A DNA stretch of 64,000 nt, from the NCBI GenBank assembly GCA_965221575.1, contig CBDCSM010000011.1, positions 1,116,001 to 1,180,000 of the forward strand, read 5' to 3'. Shown here one piece after another: positions 33,877 to 43,186 of this stretch. Made by a program: the position numbers and the translations under genes. Each line of letters starts with the position of its first letter. The stretch's first letter is position 1. The notes under the pieces are model-generated. The model had not been told where the DNA came from and did not search any database. It saw only the letters and a list, made by a program, of their open reading frames with translations. The DNA is from JAPPHA01 sp965221575 (GTDB lineage Bacteria > Pseudomonadota > Alphaproteobacteria > Rhodobacterales > Rhodobacteraceae).

Positions 33877-35568
33877 TCAGCCATGCAGTTCCTGGGTTAA
33901 CCGCGTACCGTCAGGAGCGATCCTCTCCGATGGCGGCATGACCGCGCTGGAATCCTCGGCGAGAGATTTCACCAGACCCCACGTCATGGCCAGGAGCACG
34001 AACGAGATGGGAAAGGCCGCGGCAATGGACGCCGTCTGGAGCGCACCCAGCCCGCCGGCGAGCAAGAGAACGGCGGCGACGAACCCCTCGCCAAGTCCCC
34101 AGATGACCCGGAAAACCTTGGGAGGATCGTCATCGCCCATCGAAAGCATGGTTGTTATGACCAGCGTCCCGGAATCGGAGGACGTGATGAACCAGGAGGC
34201 GAGAAGCAGTGTCGCCAGGGCTGACAGAGGCCAGCTAATCCAACTCATGTCACCCATCCAGGATGTGGTGCCGAGATTGCCGATCGCCCCGTAGAGAGCC
34301 GACGGGAGATCCCAGCCCCGTACGGTTTCGATAATTCCCGCACCGCCGGCGACACCCGGCCCACCGACAGCGTTCAGTTCCTGCCAGATGGCGTTTCCGC
34401 CGAACATGCACAGCCAGAAGAAGGAAATGGTCGTCGGGACGAACATGACCCCGACCATGAATTCGCGAATCGTCCGGCCGCGGGAAATTCGGGCGATGAA
34501 CATGCCGACAAAGGGCGCCCAGGATATCCACCATCCCCAGTAGAAGATGGTCCATCCTCCCTGCCAGGCGGCACTGCCAGGTTCACTGGCCGTCCAGAAG
34601 CCCATGGGTATGAAATTCCAGAGATAGTCTCCGATTGACGTCACGAAAAAGCTCATCAGCCATTGGAAGGGCCCGACGGCAACGAAGGTGGCAAGCAGGA
34701 TGATGGACAGCCAGATGTTCCATTCGGAGATGATCCGGATTCCGTTGCCAACACCCGAAACCGCCGAAACCGTGGCGATGACCGAGATCACCAGGATCAG
34801 GGTCAGCTTCGTCACGATTCCGTCGCTGATGCCAAAGAGCACGTTGAGACCCGCGGCCATCTGGCTGACGCCGAGACCGAGCGATGTCGCCACGCCAAAA
34901 ACCGTTCCGAAAACCGCCAGCAGGTCCACCGCGTGCCCGATGGGACCATAGATCCGGTCCCCGATCAGCGGATGTAGCGACGACCGGAGCGTCAGCGGGA
35001 GCTTTTTCCGGAAACCGAAATAGGCGAGGCACAACCCGACGATGACGTAGACGGACCATGCATGGAATCCCCAGTGAAAATAGGTCACCCGCATGGCATC
35101 GATTCCGCGGGCCACGGTCATTTCCAGGTGGCCCTGCGCGTCCGCGTGGGGATTGTTCGGATATCCGAAGGCACCGGAATTGTCGAAATAGAAAATCGGC
35201 TCGGCAACGCCGAAGAAAAGGATGCCGATGCCGACGCCGGCCGAGAACAGCATCGCAAACCAGGAAAAGTTCGAGAATTCCGGTTTGCTGTCATCGTCGC
35301 CGAGCTTGACGGTTCCCCATTTCGAACACATCAGGAAAACGCAGACGGCGAAGATGACGATAACGGCAGAAATGTAGTACCAGTTGAGCGCCGTCTCGAT
35401 CCAACCCCGGATGGCTCCGTAGATCCCGCCGGCGAACTCCACGTTCAGGACAGTGAACAGCACGAACGCGACCACCATCCCCTTCGCAGCAATTCCCATA
35501 CCCGGGTGCAGTCCGGTAAAGAACCCGGATCTTGCAACCAGATGTGCATTGTGATGATTGGTAGCCAT
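33877..35568 (-). CDS. BCCT-family transporter (betaine/choline/carnitine type)
   Basis: 563-residue 12-helix secondary transporter. Typical features are GMGIAAKGMVVAFVLFTVLN (TM1), SWFAMLFSAGVGIGILFFGV (TM3), VTYFHWGFHAWSVY, and the conserved TM8 region FYWGWWISWAPFVGMFIARI followed by SRGRTIREF. ATG at 35568 has GGGGAGG upstream; the frame upstream to 35688 is not expected to be translated. BCCT proteins import quaternary amines using Na+ or H+; the Trp-rich TM8 aromatic box supports a trimethylammonium-like ligand. Convergent with LysR; a fragment of a second BCCT gene lies at 39373-39456. Confidence 0.93.
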   Translation of the reverse strand: MATNHHNAHLVARSGFFTGLHPGMGIAAKGMVVAFVLFTVLNVEFAGGIYGAIRGWIETALNWYYISAVIVIFAVCVFLMCSKWGTVKLGDDDSKPEFSNFSWFAMLFSAGVGIGILFFGVAEPIFYFDNSGAFGYPNNPHADAQGHLEMTVARGIDAMRVTYFHWGFHAWSVYVIVGLCLAYFGFRKKLPLTLRSSLHPLIGDRIYGPIGHAVDLLAVFGTVFGVATSLGLGVSQMAAGLNVLFGISDGIVTKLTLILVISVIATVSAVSGVGNGIRIISEWNIWLSIILLATFVAVGPFQWLMSFFVTSIGDYLWNFIPMGFWTASEPGSAAWQGGWTIFYWGWWISWAPFVGMFIARISRGRTIREFMVGVMFVPTTISFFWLCMFGGNAIWQELNAVGGPGVAGGAGIIETVRGWDLPSALYGAIGNLGTTSWMGDMSWISWPLSALATLLLASWFITSSDSGTLVITTMLSMGDDDPPKVFRVIWGLGEGFVAAVLLLAGGLGALQTASIAAAFPISFVLLAMTWGLVKSLAEDSSAVMPPSERIAPDGTRLTQELHG

Positions 35569-36156
35569 TGTTGCCTCCCCCTTGCCCCGATTTAGTTGTC
35601 GAAAACCCTTGCCGGATTGGTCGAGGTCCGCCGTCATCCGGCCAAAGCAACGAATATCGAAGTTTAAACGCTGGGCATTCGTCGGCACAAGTCATCAAGG
35701 CGTTCGGCGGCCGGCAATCCCCACTTCGGGTTTTCGACGTATAAAACACTGTATTCGTGGTGTTTTTGCGTGCTGTGAATTATCTTGCATCTCGTCACGC
35801 CTTCCCTCTCGAAGGGGAGGAAGCGATTCGAGAATGCAACACCCGTTGATTTTCGACGATTTTCTTCGGGATTCCGCTCCCCGGGTATTCACCTCGCGGC
35901 CTTTCCGTGATTCCTCCCTCCCCGGTAAGGCTCAGATGCTTGTGGCTGCCTGAATCACCGGATCTGGGACGCACGCTCCTGGACGCCATCTTCCGTCATT
36001 GACATCAGCGGGTGGTTCGGCAACTGTCGGATGTCTTTCTCTGACGCGTCACCCCGGAGCAATATTCGAAGTCGAACCCGTAGTCTGAACCTGGAAATGA
36101 CTTCCCGGCCTTGAATCTGCTCGATCCGTCGCTGCCTGCGTGCCGCCCATGAAAAC
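35569..36156. other. Divergent intergenic region, no gene recognised
   Basis: 588 bp between the BCCT and ClC genes, expected to hold both promoters. It is less GC-rich at 35640-35880. No consensus promoter, RNA gene or repeat could be pinned down. Confidence 0.5.
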
Positions 36157-37926
36157 ATGCCCGTCGATCGACCGCGGCCGGCCATGCAAACCGTATTGAA
36201 CATCGCCAACCGGATCGCCTTGATCGTTGCTCTCGGCATCGTGTCAGGCGCCTTGGCATCTCTGGCCGCCGTGGGGTTCGTGGAACTGGTGGCCGTCCTG
36301 AATGAATGGTTTCTGATTTCTCCGCGCAGCCGTTTCATGATGGAAGATGAATGGCTGTTGCTTCTCGCAACGGTCTGCGTTCCCGCAACTGGCGGGCTTA
36401 TCGTCGGACTTATCCACAAGGCTATCCCTGAGAAGCGTTCGCACGGTCCTCCCGATATCATCCAGTCCGTTCAGACGATGGACGGCCGAATTCCTGTCAA
36501 AACCGGATTCCTGTCCGCGGTAGCCAGCGTCGTGTCTCTCGGCGCCGGCGCATCGGTGGGCCAATATGGGCCGCTTGCGCACCTCGGGGCAACGCTGGGT
36601 TCTCTCGTCGCCCGTATCAACCAGGACAACCGGTGGATGGCGACCGTCGGTGTAGGCTGCGGAGTTGCCGCCGCGATTTCAACCGCATTCAACGCTCCCA
36701 TTGCAGGGATCATCTTCGCGCACGAGGTCATACTCAGACACTACTCGCTCCGTGCCTTCGCCCCGATCACGGTCGCTGCCACGATGGGCCATGTCATGGC
36801 CAATGTCGTCTTCGAACGACCCCCGTTGTTCCGGGTAGAGGCAATAGTTGTGAATTTTGCGCCGGAGTTCCTGGGGTTCATCGTCGTCGGAATAGCCGGT
36901 GCCTTCATCGCGGTGATCTACATGCGCTCCATTTTGCTGGCAAACCGGATCGCGCAACGGCTGAATATTGCGGATTACCTGAAGCCGATGCTAGCCGGGG
37001 CCATCCTGGGACTGGCTGCGATCTGGCTACCCGACATTCTCGGTATCGGAAAGGAAACGCTTCGCTTCGCCGTCATCGATCATGCGTTTGCTCCCGGAGA
37101 GCTGGCGTTTCTCCTGGCTGCCAAGATTCTGGCAACTGCCCTGTGCATCGGGTTCGGGTTCGCCGGTGGGGTCTTCAGCCCGGCATTGCTCGTCGGGATC
37201 CTTTTCGGGGCCCTGGCAGGAAACGGCGCAGAACTGGTATTCGGCGATCTGCGTTCGGATCTTGCCATCTACGCAATTTGCGGCATGGTCGCGGTGACGA
37301 GCGCGGTGATCGGGGCTCCCCTGACAACGATCCTGATCGTGTTCGAACTGACACGAAACTATGATCTTGCAACGGCCGCAATGGTCAGCGTGGTTTTCTC
37401 CAACCTCGTCTCGTACCGGGTATTCGGCCGATCCCTGTTCGATGTACAACTCGGAATGCGCGGATTCGACCTCTCCGCCGGCCGCGACAAGGTCATCCTC
37501 GACCGCCGTTTGATCGAATGTTACGTGACCCAGGACTACGCTCGAATTGCGCCCGATGTATCGCTCATTGAGGCGGAGGTGCTTCTTCTTCAGGAACGGA
37601 AGCACGAGGGATACGTGGTTGATTCCGACGGCGCCTATCTCGGAACCGTGAAGCTTGACGACCTTGTCGCCCGAAATCAGGGGGGCGGCATGGATTCCGA
37701 TGTACCCGTTGCCCGAATAGCTCAACCCGAGGAACTGATTCTGACAGGAAAAACGTCCGTCTGGCAGGCGATGTCCGAGATGGGAGAGTTTGTCGGAGAG
37801 AGTATCCCAGTGCTTGAAGATCTCGACAGCAGACGCATGCAGGGTGTTGTATTCGAGGCGAGTATCGTCAAGGCTTACCTGGATACAATGAACGACATTC
37901 GCCGCGAGGAGAACGCGGGTGCTTGA
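36157..37926 (+). CDS. ClC-family chloride channel/transporter with CBS domains, lacking the gating glutamate
   Basis: 589-residue membrane protein. The ClC core (about 1-430) includes VSLGAGASVGQYGPLAHLGA, the place of the GREGP motif, and FGFAGGVFSPALLVGILFGA with the GxFxP motif. In the first motif the gating Glu of exchangers is replaced (GQYGP), which in known ClCs tends to uncouple proton transport, so a passive anion channel is possible. The cytosolic tail (about 440-580) looks like a CBS pair (HEGYVVDSDGAYLGTVKLDD). An alternative start is at 36184. Its end overlaps the next gene by 8 bp. Confidence 0.88.
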   Translation: MPVDRPRPAMQTVLNIANRIALIVALGIVSGALASLAAVGFVELVAVLNEWFLISPRSRFMMEDEWLLLLATVCVPATGGLIVGLIHKAIPEKRSHGPPDIIQSVQTMDGRIPVKTGFLSAVASVVSLGAGASVGQYGPLAHLGATLGSLVARINQDNRWMATVGVGCGVAAAISTAFNAPIAGIIFAHEVILRHYSLRAFAPITVAATMGHVMANVVFERPPLFRVEAIVVNFAPEFLGFIVVGIAGAFIAVIYMRSILLANRIAQRLNIADYLKPMLAGAILGLAAIWLPDILGIGKETLRFAVIDHAFAPGELAFLLAAKILATALCIGFGFAGGVFSPALLVGILFGALAGNGAELVFGDLRSDLAIYAICGMVAVTSAVIGAPLTTILIVFELTRNYDLATAAMVSVVFSNLVSYRVFGRSLFDVQLGMRGFDLSAGRDKVILDRRLIECYVTQDYARIAPDVSLIEAEVLLLQERKHEGYVVDSDGAYLGTVKLDDLVARNQGGGMDSDVPVARIAQPEELILTGKTSVWQAMSEMGEFVGESIPVLEDLDSRRMQGVVFEASIVKAYLDTMNDIRREENAGA

Positions 37927-39070
37927 TTTCCTGGTAGCCAAAAGACCGACGCAACCCGATCCGGTTCGACTCGTATTCGGATTTGCAGCCCTTTGCGTTG
38001 CATTACTTTGGCCGAATGTGGGAACCGGTCCGTGGGCGGACGAGTCCACCGGTCGCGCCATCACGGTGGCGACCTGGGGCGGCCCATATCAATTCAGCCA
38101 GGAAAAGGCGTATTTCGAACCGTTCACGAAAGAAACCGGGATCGAAATCAACATAGAAAGGTACGATGGAGGACTTGTGGAACTTCGTCGCCAGGTTGGC
38201 AACGGCGAGACCGGGTGGAACCTCATCGACATGACCATGGCCGACAATCGTGCAGCTTGCAAGCTGGGGCTGCTCGAGCGGATTGATCACGCGATTCTTC
38301 TCCCTGCCCCCGACGGAACGCCGGCCGAACAGGACTTCATCGATGGTGCATTGACCGAGTGCGCAGTGTCACCGATCGTCTATGCCATGATCGTTGCCTA
38401 CAACCGCGATGCATTCCCCGGCAACCGACCGACCCGGATCCAGGATCTCTTCGATTTGGAGCGGTTCCCCGGGACGCGGAGCCTGCAGAAGGTCCCTGAA
38501 GCGAATCTCGAGTGGGCGCTCAGATCATATGGGGTGCCACGCGAAGATCTGTATCAGTCGTTGAGCACCAGGCGGGGATTATGGCTCGCGTTCGAGAGGC
38601 TCGACGACATCCGGGACCATGTCCACTGGTGGACATCCGTGAACACACCGTTGGAACTGCTTGTGAGCGGTGAAGTGGCAATGGCGTCCGCGTATAACGG
38701 AAGGGCATTTGACGCCGCGGTTATTCACGGTCACCCAATCGAGATCATCTGGGACGCCCAGATTTACGAACTTGGGGCGTGGGGAATTCCCAAGGGAACA
38801 CAGAATCTTGATGATGTTTTGGCATTTGTCCGGTTCGCCACCGGCACGCGGCCGCTCGCGGACCAGACAAAGTACATTCCATATGGTCCAGCGCGGAGGT
38901 CGTCGATGGAACTCGTGTCGACCCACGCTGAGACAGGAGTCAACATCCGCCACCACCTTCCGACCAATCCGGTTCATTTTGACGCCGCGATCCAGAAGGA
39001 CACCGAATGGTATGGCAGTCTCTATGACCGAATCAAGGTACGTTTCGATACGTGGTTGGCTCGTCAGTGA
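37919..39070 (+). CDS. PotD-like ABC solute-binding protein, orphan
   Basis: 383-residue family-1/8 binding protein resembling spermidine/putrescine-binding proteins. A hydrophobic N-terminal segment (about 17-32, LVFGFAALCVALLWP) precedes ITVATWGGPYQFSQEKAYFE, TKETGIEINIERYDGG, NLIDMTMADNRAACKLGLLE and ELGAWGIPKGTQN. GTG start at 37919 overlaps the ClC gene by eight bases, with GAGGAG upstream, so they are cotranscribed. No permease or ATPase follows; downstream is mobile-element debris, so the rest of the importer may have been lost or may be elsewhere. Confidence 0.85.
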   Translation: MLDFLVAKRPTQPDPVRLVFGFAALCVALLWPNVGTGPWADESTGRAITVATWGGPYQFSQEKAYFEPFTKETGIEINIERYDGGLVELRRQVGNGETGWNLIDMTMADNRAACKLGLLERIDHAILLPAPDGTPAEQDFIDGALTECAVSPIVYAMIVAYNRDAFPGNRPTRIQDLFDLERFPGTRSLQKVPEANLEWALRSYGVPREDLYQSLSTRRGLWLAFERLDDIRDHVHWWTSVNTPLELLVSGEVAMASAYNGRAFDAAVIHGHPIEIIWDAQIYELGAWGIPKGTQNLDDVLAFVRFATGTRPLADQTKYIPYGPARRSSMELVSTHAETGVNIRHHLPTNPVHFDAAIQKDTEWYGSLYDRIKVRFDTWLARQ

Positions 39071-39321
39071 GTCCAGGCGCAAACCCCGATTCCCATGGCA
39101 CCTGAACACTGTAAGGCGGCGGTCTGAATTGCCGCGGGATTCGCCGTCACACGCACATGAATTCGGCATTGATTTCATGAGCAGTGAATCCTGAGGGTCC
39201 TGTTGGCTAGCCAAGTGATTGGATGAGAGTTTTCTCCGTTGCGTACGGCGAAGAGAAAAGGGTTCACAGCGCGCTGTCGCAAGGTGAAGATGATCTCTCC
39301 CTCGGTGATCCAGTCGTAGCG

Positions 39322-39367
39322 ATCCTGTCGTTTCCGTCCTTTTGTATCAGAGCCCTGTTGTCGCCGA
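39322..39367. repeat. Dispersed repeat R2, copy b
   Basis: Matches 4852-4897 at 43 of 46 positions, same orientation. Its right edge abuts a fragment of a BCCT transporter gene, consistent with an element terminus that cut that gene. Confidence 0.8.
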
Positions 39368-39372
39368 TCCGG

Positions 39373-39456
39373 GATGAACATCCAGACAAATGGAGCCCAG
39401 CATATCCACCAGCTTCAGTAGAAAATTGTCCACCCGCCCTGCCAAGCCGCGTTGCC
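39373..39456 (-). pseudogene. BCCT transporter gene fragment
   Basis: Minus-strand translation gives GNAAWQGGWTIFY, a stop, then SWWICWAPFVWMFI. This aligns with SAAWQGGWTIFYWGWWISWA and PFVGMFIA of the intact BCCT at 33877-35568, that is, the conserved TM8 region. The tryptophan codon equivalent has become a stop. Similarity ends at R2 on one side and at about 39456 on the other. A relic of a second, diverged BCCT gene. Confidence 0.75.
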
Positions 39457-39469
39457 ATTGGCCGCCTCG

Positions 39470-39853
39470 CACCTCATCGCCTCCAGGTTGAGGGTCAAGC
39501 GCGCTGCCGATGCAGTAGCCGTAGCCCGCCCAGAAAGTGCGGCCTTCGTCGGTGAACTCGCTCACGAGCCTCCGCTCTGGGGGACCTAGGCGCAATTTCT
39601 GCCCGAAGGTGAGCGTCACATGCCCGCCCGCGCGCGACCATCCGGCATGTGGCGTCGCCACCGCGCGTCCGCCCATGAACACTAGCCAGTAGCCGAGTTC
39701 AGCATCGATCCGGCTCTCCGCCTCGAACGTCCCGGCGGGCACCGGCGCCGACCACAGCTCGAGGCCGCGCTCCAAGACGGCGCAAGCACCAGTGTCAGGC
39801 CCCGGCCAGAGGTGTCCGGTTCGACGCGGATCAAGCCCGGCGCGGCCCGGTTG
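39470..39853 (-). pseudogene. Unrecognised protein fragment, probably frameshifted
   Basis: From the crotonase stop leftwards the minus strand reads LIRVEPDTSGRGLTLVLAPS, then changes frame to LERGLELWSAPVPAGTFEAE followed by RIDAELGYWLVFMGGRAVAT and RTFWAGYGYCIGSA. The two pieces look protein-like and GC-biased, but I do not recognise a family. Probably part of a gene broken by the events that brought in R2 and the BCCT fragment. Confidence 0.35.
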
Positions 39854-39855
39854 AA

Positions 39856-40620
39856 CTACCGGCCGGTGAAGCGAGGTTTCCTTTTCTCAATGAAAGCCTT
39901 GATGCCTTCGTCATGATCGTCGGTTTGCCATAGAAGCAACTTGCGTTCCAAACTGAGACTTTCGTCAAGCGGCATCCGAAAGGAATCAAGGACTTCCTGC
40001 TTGATCATCCGTATCGCAATAGGGGACATTGCGGCGATTGACTCAGCGATTTCCACGGATCGTGCCACAGTTGCGCTAGCTGGACAAACTTCCACTGCCA
40101 GTCCCCAGTCCAATGCTTTGGTAGCATCGATGTATGAACCGGTCATCATCATCCACATGGTGCGTGTCTTGCCGATTGCACGCGGCAGTCGTTGCGTACC
40201 GCCATCGCCGGGAAACGCTGCGATTTGCACTTCCGGAAAGCCCAACTTGGCAGTCTCCCCGAGAACGACCACGTCACACAGCAACATGAGCTCGCATCCA
40301 CCGCCCAGCGCAAATCCATTGACCGCCGCAATGATTGGCTTGGAATACCCTTCTATGGTCTTCCATGCCTCGAGACGGTCACGTTGGCCCCACATGGGAA
40401 TCCCGTCTTCGGGCATTTCCTTTATGTCGGCGCCTGCGGAGAATGCTTTTTCGTCACCAGTCAGGACAATGGAACGAATTTCATCGTTTTTTTCCGCATC
40501 CCGCAGGACCAGTGCGAGTTCCCGCAGCAGCTGCCGGTTGAGTGCGTTCCGAGCAGCAGGACGATCGAATTGAATCAACAATACGCCCGGCGCAGGCTGG
40601 GATGTGGTGATGCATTCCAT
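39856..40620 (-). CDS. Crotonase (enoyl-CoA hydratase/isomerase) family protein
   Basis: 254-residue crotonase-fold enzyme acting on acyl-CoA thioesters. Oxyanion-hole elements are AFSAGADIKEMPEDG and AAVNGFALGGGCELMLLCD. The first catalytic Glu is kept (LGFPEVQIAAFPGDGGTQRL), but the second Glu of true hydratases, expected in the segment KTRTMWMMMTG, is Trp. It may therefore be an isomerase, hydrolase or lyase rather than a hydratase. Start at 40620 lies just after the DapA-like stop. Last gene of the GMC-led operon. Confidence 0.87.
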   Translation of the reverse strand: MECITTSQPAPGVLLIQFDRPAARNALNRQLLRELALVLRDAEKNDEIRSIVLTGDEKAFSAGADIKEMPEDGIPMWGQRDRLEAWKTIEGYSKPIIAAVNGFALGGGCELMLLCDVVVLGETAKLGFPEVQIAAFPGDGGTQRLPRAIGKTRTMWMMMTGSYIDATKALDWGLAVEVCPASATVARSVEIAESIAAMSPIAIRMIKQEVLDSFRMPLDESLSLERKLLLWQTDDHDEGIKAFIEKRKPRFTGR

Positions 40621-40621
40621 G

Positions 40622-41599
40622 TTAGAGATTCCCAAAATTCGGTTTCTTGGGCAGGTCGCCCGAAAGGCAGCCGCCCGCCTGCAACCCCGACTGCAATGCG
40701 GCACAAATACGGGACTTGTCCGCCGGATCCGGAAGCAAAAGAGGCAAACGCGGCATTGCCTCTGCAATGACGCCAAATTCCTTCAGCGCCACTTTCATGC
40801 GCGTGTGCATGTCCATCAGCGGTGGATGACCGTAGACCGCATCGATGAAGGGCTGCATCATCTCGTTCACGGCCCTCATTCTTCCGAGGTCCATCGCCTC
40901 GGTTGCATCCCACAATTCAATGAGCGCATCCGGGAGAAGACTCGCTAGCCCGGACAGAATACCGTCGGCCCCAAAAGCGGCCTGAGCGAAGAGCCACCTG
41001 AAGTTTGAGGCAAGAACTGCCGTGTCAGGCGCATCCTTGCGGATTCGCCGCACGTTTTCCTCGTAGACCGTGATATCGTTGCTCCCTTCCTTGATGGCAA
41101 CGACAGACGGGTGTTTTGCAATCTCCATCAAGACGTCCGTGGAGTATCCAGCTCCCGACTGTATCGGATACTGGAATATGGAAATAGGTAGTTTCGTTTC
41201 GCATGCGACAGCATCGACATACGATGTAGCTATCCTGGCGATATTACCAGCGCCGGCAGAGAACTGCGGCAATGGAAACAAAACCGCGACATCTGCCCCC
41301 GCCGCTTCCACTGCTTTGGCCCGATCTATGGCGTCTTCCGTATTGTAGCAGACGATTCCACTCATCAACGTGGCGTCGCCACCGATATGTCTGCGTGTCA
41401 CGTCGATGACTTGATCCTGTTCTGCACCCGTCAGGGCAGCGGCTTCACCGGCGTGACCATTGACGAAGACTGCTGCGATGCCCGGTTTCAGAGCGCAGTA
41501 GTCCAACAATCGCTTGTAACTATCCCAATCGATTTCACCGGAGCGATTGAATGGCATCAGAGTTGCGACCACGACGCCCTTTATCTTTTCTCGTTGCAT
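40622..41599 (-). CDS. DapA/N-acetylneuraminate-lyase family aldolase
   Basis: 325-residue class I pyruvate-type aldolase or dehydratase. The motifs are GVVVATLMPFNRSGEIDWDS, the GxxGE substrate loop as VFVNGHAGEAAALTGAEQ, Tyr in PISIFQYPIQSGAGY, and the Schiff-base Lys in SVVAIKEGSNDI. The family includes dihydrodipicolinate synthase, keto-deoxy-sugar aldolases and related lyases. The GHAGE variant of the usual GTTGE suggests a non-biosynthetic enzyme. It sits between a CoA-transferase and a crotonase, so a catabolic cleavage giving pyruvate or an aldehyde is likely. Confidence 0.87.
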   Translation of the reverse strand: MQREKIKGVVVATLMPFNRSGEIDWDSYKRLLDYCALKPGIAAVFVNGHAGEAAALTGAEQDQVIDVTRRHIGGDATLMSGIVCYNTEDAIDRAKAVEAAGADVAVLFPLPQFSAGAGNIARIATSYVDAVACETKLPISIFQYPIQSGAGYSTDVLMEIAKHPSVVAIKEGSNDITVYEENVRRIRKDAPDTAVLASNFRWLFAQAAFGADGILSGLASLLPDALIELWDATEAMDLGRMRAVNEMMQPFIDAVYGHPPLMDMHTRMKVALKEFGVIAEAMPRLPLLLPDPADKSRICAALQSGLQAGGCLSGDLPKKPNFGNL

Positions 41600-41623
41600 G
41601 GTTTCCCCTCCGTTCGACCAATT

Positions 41624-43171
41624 TCAGCGATCCTTGTTGAGGCCCATCCTTTCGACCGCGAACAGGCGCTGGTCCATCGGTTTTGGGGCGTTCTGGATGA
41701 TGGGCTGAAAGCCCATACGGCCGATCACATCCTCTCGAAGTCGCACGCCAGGAGCGATTTCGATCAACGTCAAACCAAACTCGGAAAGCTCGAAGACCGC
41801 CCGTTCGGTGACGTAGAGTACTCTTGTTCCCTGTTCGACCGCTCGCTTGGCGCTAAAGCTAATTTGTCCAACGAAATCAACGAATTTATTGAAATTTCCG
41901 TCCGTCCGGATATGCAATTTTCCATCCTCGACGAGAATATCGCTCTTACCCCCTGTGAAAAGACCGCTAAACACCACGCGTTTGGTGTTCTGTGTGATGT
42001 TGATGAAACCTCCGGCCCCATCTGCACGGTTGCCGAAGCGTGTGACGTTGACATTGCCCTCCCTGTCGACTTCAGCGAACGACACGAAAGCACAATCGAG
42101 ACCGCCGCCGTCGTAGAAGTCAAACTGATAGGGTTGGTCGACTATGACGCGCGGATTGACCGCCGAACCGAATTCGCGTCCGTAACCGGGAATACCGCCG
42201 ATCACGCCAGACTCGACGGTTAAGGTCACGTCATCGGAGAATCCTTCCTCGGCCGCGACATTGCTAATCATTGCCGAGATGCCGACACCGAGATTCACGA
42301 CATCACCAGGCCGCAGTTCCATTGCTGCCCGTCGGGCGATAATCCGCTTCAGACTAAACGGATCGGGACTGATGTCCGTGAGCGGTACTTTGGTTTCACC
42401 AGACCGACTCGAGTCGTAGGACGTCGCATAGGTTTGCATCTGGTCTGGATCGATCACGAAATGATCTATCAGGTATCCCGGAATCTTTACTAACTGGGGG
42501 TGAAGCGTGCCACGCCGGGCGAGCCGCTTGACCTGGCAAATCACTATGCCGCCATTTGACTTGACGGCCTGCGCGATCGAAAGATCTTCCCGCGTGGAAG
42601 CTTCGTGTTCCATGGAAACGTAACCGTCTTCGTCTGCAGTCGTTCCACGGATAAATGCGACATTGGGTCGAGGCATCCGGTAAAACAGCCAATCTTGGCC
42701 CGCCATTCCCACGACCTCTATCAAATCGTCTTTCGTGGCATCGTTCATCTTGCCACCCTCAAGGCGAGGATCGACATACGTGTCGAGGCCGACATGCGTG
42801 ATTACACCGGGTTGACCTGATGCGAGCGCTCGAGTCATCTGCGAAATGACGCCTTGTGGAAAATTGTAAGCGCGAAGTCGGTTGTTGCGAATAAGCTCCA
42901 TGAACGGGAGCTGCAGTCCGAAATTTCCGCCTATCACGCAACTAACGAGACCATCATGCGCCAAGTGACAAAGTCCCTTTTCCGTTACCGCGCCTATGCC
43001 AGTGACATGAGCGAGCGTGATCCCGCGCGGTTTTCCGGACCCCAGAAAACGTTGTCCCAGTGCATCCAGGAGTGCTTCCGGGCTTCCCATTCCGCCGTTA
43101 CCCCCGACAAAAAGGACATCGTTGGATCTCACGAGTTGAACCGCATCATGTGACGTCAAAGTGCTGATCAT
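41624..43171 (-). CDS. Family I CoA-transferase (acetate/propionate CoA-transferase-like)
   Basis: 515-residue single-chain alpha-beta CoA-transferase. The alpha half has DVLFVGGNGGMGSPEALLDA; the beta half has AMELRPGDVVNLGVGISAMI and the catalytic Glu in TLTVESGVIGGIPGYG. Such enzymes move CoA from acyl-CoA (acetyl- or succinyl-CoA) to a free carboxylate, activating the pathway acid for thioester chemistry. Starts 15 bp after the tautomerase gene. It implies that the operon degrades its substrate through CoA thioesters, in agreement with the crotonase. Confidence 0.9.
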   Translation of the reverse strand: MISTLTSHDAVQLVRSNDVLFVGGNGGMGSPEALLDALGQRFLGSGKPRGITLAHVTGIGAVTEKGLCHLAHDGLVSCVIGGNFGLQLPFMELIRNNRLRAYNFPQGVISQMTRALASGQPGVITHVGLDTYVDPRLEGGKMNDATKDDLIEVVGMAGQDWLFYRMPRPNVAFIRGTTADEDGYVSMEHEASTREDLSIAQAVKSNGGIVICQVKRLARRGTLHPQLVKIPGYLIDHFVIDPDQMQTYATSYDSSRSGETKVPLTDISPDPFSLKRIIARRAAMELRPGDVVNLGVGISAMISNVAAEEGFSDDVTLTVESGVIGGIPGYGREFGSAVNPRVIVDQPYQFDFYDGGGLDCAFVSFAEVDREGNVNVTRFGNRADGAGGFINITQNTKRVVFSGLFTGGKSDILVEDGKLHIRTDGNFNKFVDFVGQISFSAKRAVEQGTRVLYVTERAVFELSEFGLTLIEIAPGVRLREDVIGRMGFQPIIQNAPKPMDQRLFAVERMGLNKDR

Positions 43172-43186
43172 GCCACGTTATCCCTG

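Noticed and set aside
37027..38064. 345-codon minus-strand frame across the ClC and PotD-like genes
   Set aside because: Antisense to two conserved proteins; no motif, no plausible start signal.
39203..39214. Palindrome TTGGCTAGCCAA near the R2 copy
   Set aside because: Twelve-bp palindromes are expected by chance in 64 kb and no second copy or gene start is associated.
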